DNA of 64,000 nt from Dioscorea cayenensis subsp. rotundata (taxonomy: Eukaryota > Streptophyta > Magnoliopsida > Dioscoreales > Dioscoreaceae): NCBI RefSeq assembly GCF_009730915.1, contig NC_052475.1, positions 22,870,016 through 22,934,015 of the forward strand. Direction: 5' to 3'. Of this stretch, positions 61,549-64,000 are shown piece after piece (within the stretch, counting starts at the first letter, position 1; each line of letters begins with the position of its first letter). Below the pieces are notes generated by a model that worked only from the letters and a program-made list of their open reading frames with translations, was not told the DNA's origin and did not search any database. The position numbers and the translations under genes are program-made.

Positions 61549-64000
61549 TTTTCATCAGTATATCCAACAAAATTCTTAATTTCTTTTATTTTTAATTTTA
61601 AAATATTAAACTTTATTCTTTGTAAAATCAAATGTATGAAACTTTATTTTTATTCTTATAAAAGTACGAAGACAAAAACAAATAGAAGATTTGTACCTTT
61701 ATCTTTTCTATTATTCTAGGTTTATCTATTTTTTAAAAAAAATAAATAAATAAATAAATAGAAGATCATAGTACATCATTGTTCTTGAGTTGCATTTTTA
61801 ACTTTTTTTTACATCGATAGTAAACTCTCACATTGCATGATTAACAGCTGTTATTGTTTTTGTTATTAGCTCTAACATCTTAAAAACAAAACATAAAAAA
61901 TGATTTCCCATCCCATCTCTTTGCATTTACAAATTTTTATATAAGAAAAAGTTTAATTAAGATAGCACATTCTATTAAAATTTATCTTTGATAATGTGGC
62001 CAACACATGACTCAAACTTTATGACCATCATTGAATTATAAATGAAATTTATTAAAATGCTAACATGGCCTTATGATTAGAGAAAACATTGTTAATAAAA
62101 GAATCTCAAACTTGAAAGAGTGAATCTTTCCACTTCAATAAATCAAGTGTTACTGATCATGACTTGATTAAAACTATTGATCAAACCTTTAACTTTTACT
62201 GTTCAAAAAGAAACAATTGGCCACTAGAGCACCACCCACACACACTATCAAGACAAAATATTCATAATATTAACAATAATAAATGCCACCCCTACCAAAA
62301 GCCCTGTTTTTAAAAAGACATCAATTGACAAATTTTGATTTTTGAGATGACTAATCAATGTAGTTATAATTTTTCTTTTATAAAATTATTTTTTAGTATT
62401 TGAGGGTGTTCTCCTCCAAATCTCCAATCACATATTTAATAAAAAATCACAAATATAAGCATTTTTAGATAGATATTTCTTTATGCTCTCTTATTATTAT
62501 AGGATCACTTAACAAGCTAATTCTGATAATTTTGCATGACTTGTTCATTTATCTGTGAGTTCAATTATAATTTTGGTACCTTTTATGTGATTTATTTATT
62601 TATTTTAACTAATAAATGCATAAATTGTATAAATTCAGTGGGGAAAAAGTGAAAATTAAACAATCAGTCTCCTTTTTAATAACTTATATGGGCTAACACT
62701 AGATAAAAGCTAGAACTAATATGGTGTATATAAATTAGTATGTGTCCTCACTTGAATAAATCTGAGATAAATATTTAAGTAAGCAATGATACTTTTATTT
62801 CTAAAATCATATTAATATTACTGGTTTAGAAAATAATATTTATTATAATAAATCAAGTGTTTTATTCTTGTCTTTATTTTTCTTTTAAAATGAAAAATAA
62901 TATAGACCACCTTCATATTGGTTGGAGTCAATGATTTATCAATTTTATAAAAAAAATTGAGAATAAATAGAAATATAAAATTTTATTACATTAACTTATT
63001 ATAATTATTTGAAAATTTAAAAGATAAAAAATTTGAATTGCTAAATATGGAAAAAATACCAAATTATGAACATATCTAGAGTAATAAGCATATTGAATAT
63101 TTTAAAAATATAAATATTAAAATAAATATTAACTAAATTAAAGCCATTATTTTTTTAAATGCATATAGCATTCACATGATATAAGAGAAATAATCTAGTG
63201 GACTCGGTTCTGTAATAACTAGCACGGAACCAAGATGTCGCTCAATCTTAATCATGGGTTTATAAATTTTATTATTTATTTATTATGTAATATAGGGATA
63301 AATTTGTAATTATATTAAAAAATCATTACATTTTATTTTAAAAATCACTAAATTGAGGCAATCTAAGGGGTGAAGATGAGCACATCTCATTCTGTCATAC
63401 CTAAGATGAAACTGAATTCATAGGATCATTTCTTGAAATATAAGACACAAACTGATTATTTAAGATAGTTATGCACTTCAAGAAAAATCAGGACATGAAG
63501 ATTGAGTAAACTTAATTAACAGCTATGTTTTCTCACTGTACGAATTTTAAAGTTGAATTTATGGTACTCTTTAAAATAAATATTTTGCACAAGGGACGAG
63601 ACTTTTGGTACTTTTCCAATTTATCATTAAATATAAGTATTTCAATACAAATACATCAGCATGATAAATAGGATATATAGTTTGGGTATTATAAATGAAA
63701 AGTAATTTGAAGAATTCTCGAGGGGCCATGAGAAAAATACCCTCTTTACAAATGGCGGGAAAGGTGGCGCCGATTCCCGCGCAATCAATGGGTTTTCCGC
63801 CGGAAAAAGAGAACGGAAAGTTTGAAGTGAGAACTGACTTTTGAAAAGCAAACGAGAAAACCAAACAAAAAGATAAAATAAAGACTGACCGAGCGTTGAC
63901 TGTTTGGTACTAACCCACTACATTTGATCTTTTTTCCATATAAATTCTCATTGAAGTGGATAATTCTAAACTAAGTTATACATATATTTATAATTTTTTC
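61549..64000. other. AT-rich intergenic region to the window edge
   Basis: No supported gene. A TAAA-type microsatellite lies at 61738-61760. A short GC-richer island with E2F-like sites at 63750-63800 is listed separately; it could be the promoter of a gene beyond the window. Confidence 0.6.
63750..63800. promoter_or_regulatory. Possible E2F-site cluster at the right edge
   Basis: Within 50 bases lie GGCGGGAAA (TTTCCCGCC on the minus strand), GGCGCCG and ATTCCCGCGC, which fit the E2F consensus TTTSSCGC, in a sharply GC-richer island inside AT-rich DNA. Paired E2F sites mark promoters of plant replication and cell-cycle genes. No coding start that I trust lies next to them. Confidence 0.35.

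Noticed and set aside
63571-63864. 97-codon minus-strand frame and a 30-codon plus-strand frame starting MAGKVAPIP
   Set aside because: No domain, no homologue known to me, and composition is explained by the short GC-rich island; better viewed as promoter sequence.

Overview
This is nuclear DNA from a flowering plant: AT-rich, with spliced plant gene families separated by long intergenic stretches full of transposon remains. First exons of several genes (membrane protein at 26.5 kb, hydrolase at 30.3 kb, SDE2 at 46 kb, LRR gene at 52 kb) are clearly GC-richer than later exons, a gradient typical of monocots. A non-grass monocot such as a yam is my guess, at low confidence. A 1,000-base run of N (30501-31500) splits the window into two contigs.

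Left of the gap: a MITE-like AT-rich repeat and a Ty1-copia-type LTR fossil (1-950); a group III WRKY transcription factor on the minus strand (2069-3552); a repeat-rich desert holding two related Mutator-like elements in opposite orientation. MULE-1 (7656-10522) and MULE-2 (13352-21171) each have a 9-bp target duplication, and each carries remains of a MuDR transposase gene convergent with a Ulp1-type cysteine protease gene. A LINE 3' fragment follows (about 21711-22205). Then come three intact-looking host genes: a clade I SWEET sugar transporter (23826-25031, +), an uncharacterised multi-pass membrane protein (26467-27572, +) and a TEX30/KANL3-type alpha/beta hydrolase (27834-30330, -).

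Right of the gap, all host genes are on the minus strand: a small MGNC-type protein (33951-34244), UBR7 (35358-42840) with a ten-copy 14-residue repeat and a 4.2-kb intron containing a Tourist MITE, SDE2 (43546-46235), a type 1 lipid transfer protein (47086-47624), a long LRR protein (48315-52076) and a class C GH9 endoglucanase with CBM49 (54070-57913). A 5'-truncated LINE-1 with a target duplication lies at 60270-61539, and a possible E2F-type promoter lies near the right edge.

The genes do not form a pathway. Two observations stand out. First, every coding frameshift I found in host genes (at least six, nearly all one-base excesses) lies to the right of the gap, which suggests a poorly polished contig rather than gene decay. 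Second, the two Ulp1-carrying MULEs contain long interrupted arrays of a TGTTTAAA-type motif whose orientation follows the strand of the gene in which it sits.
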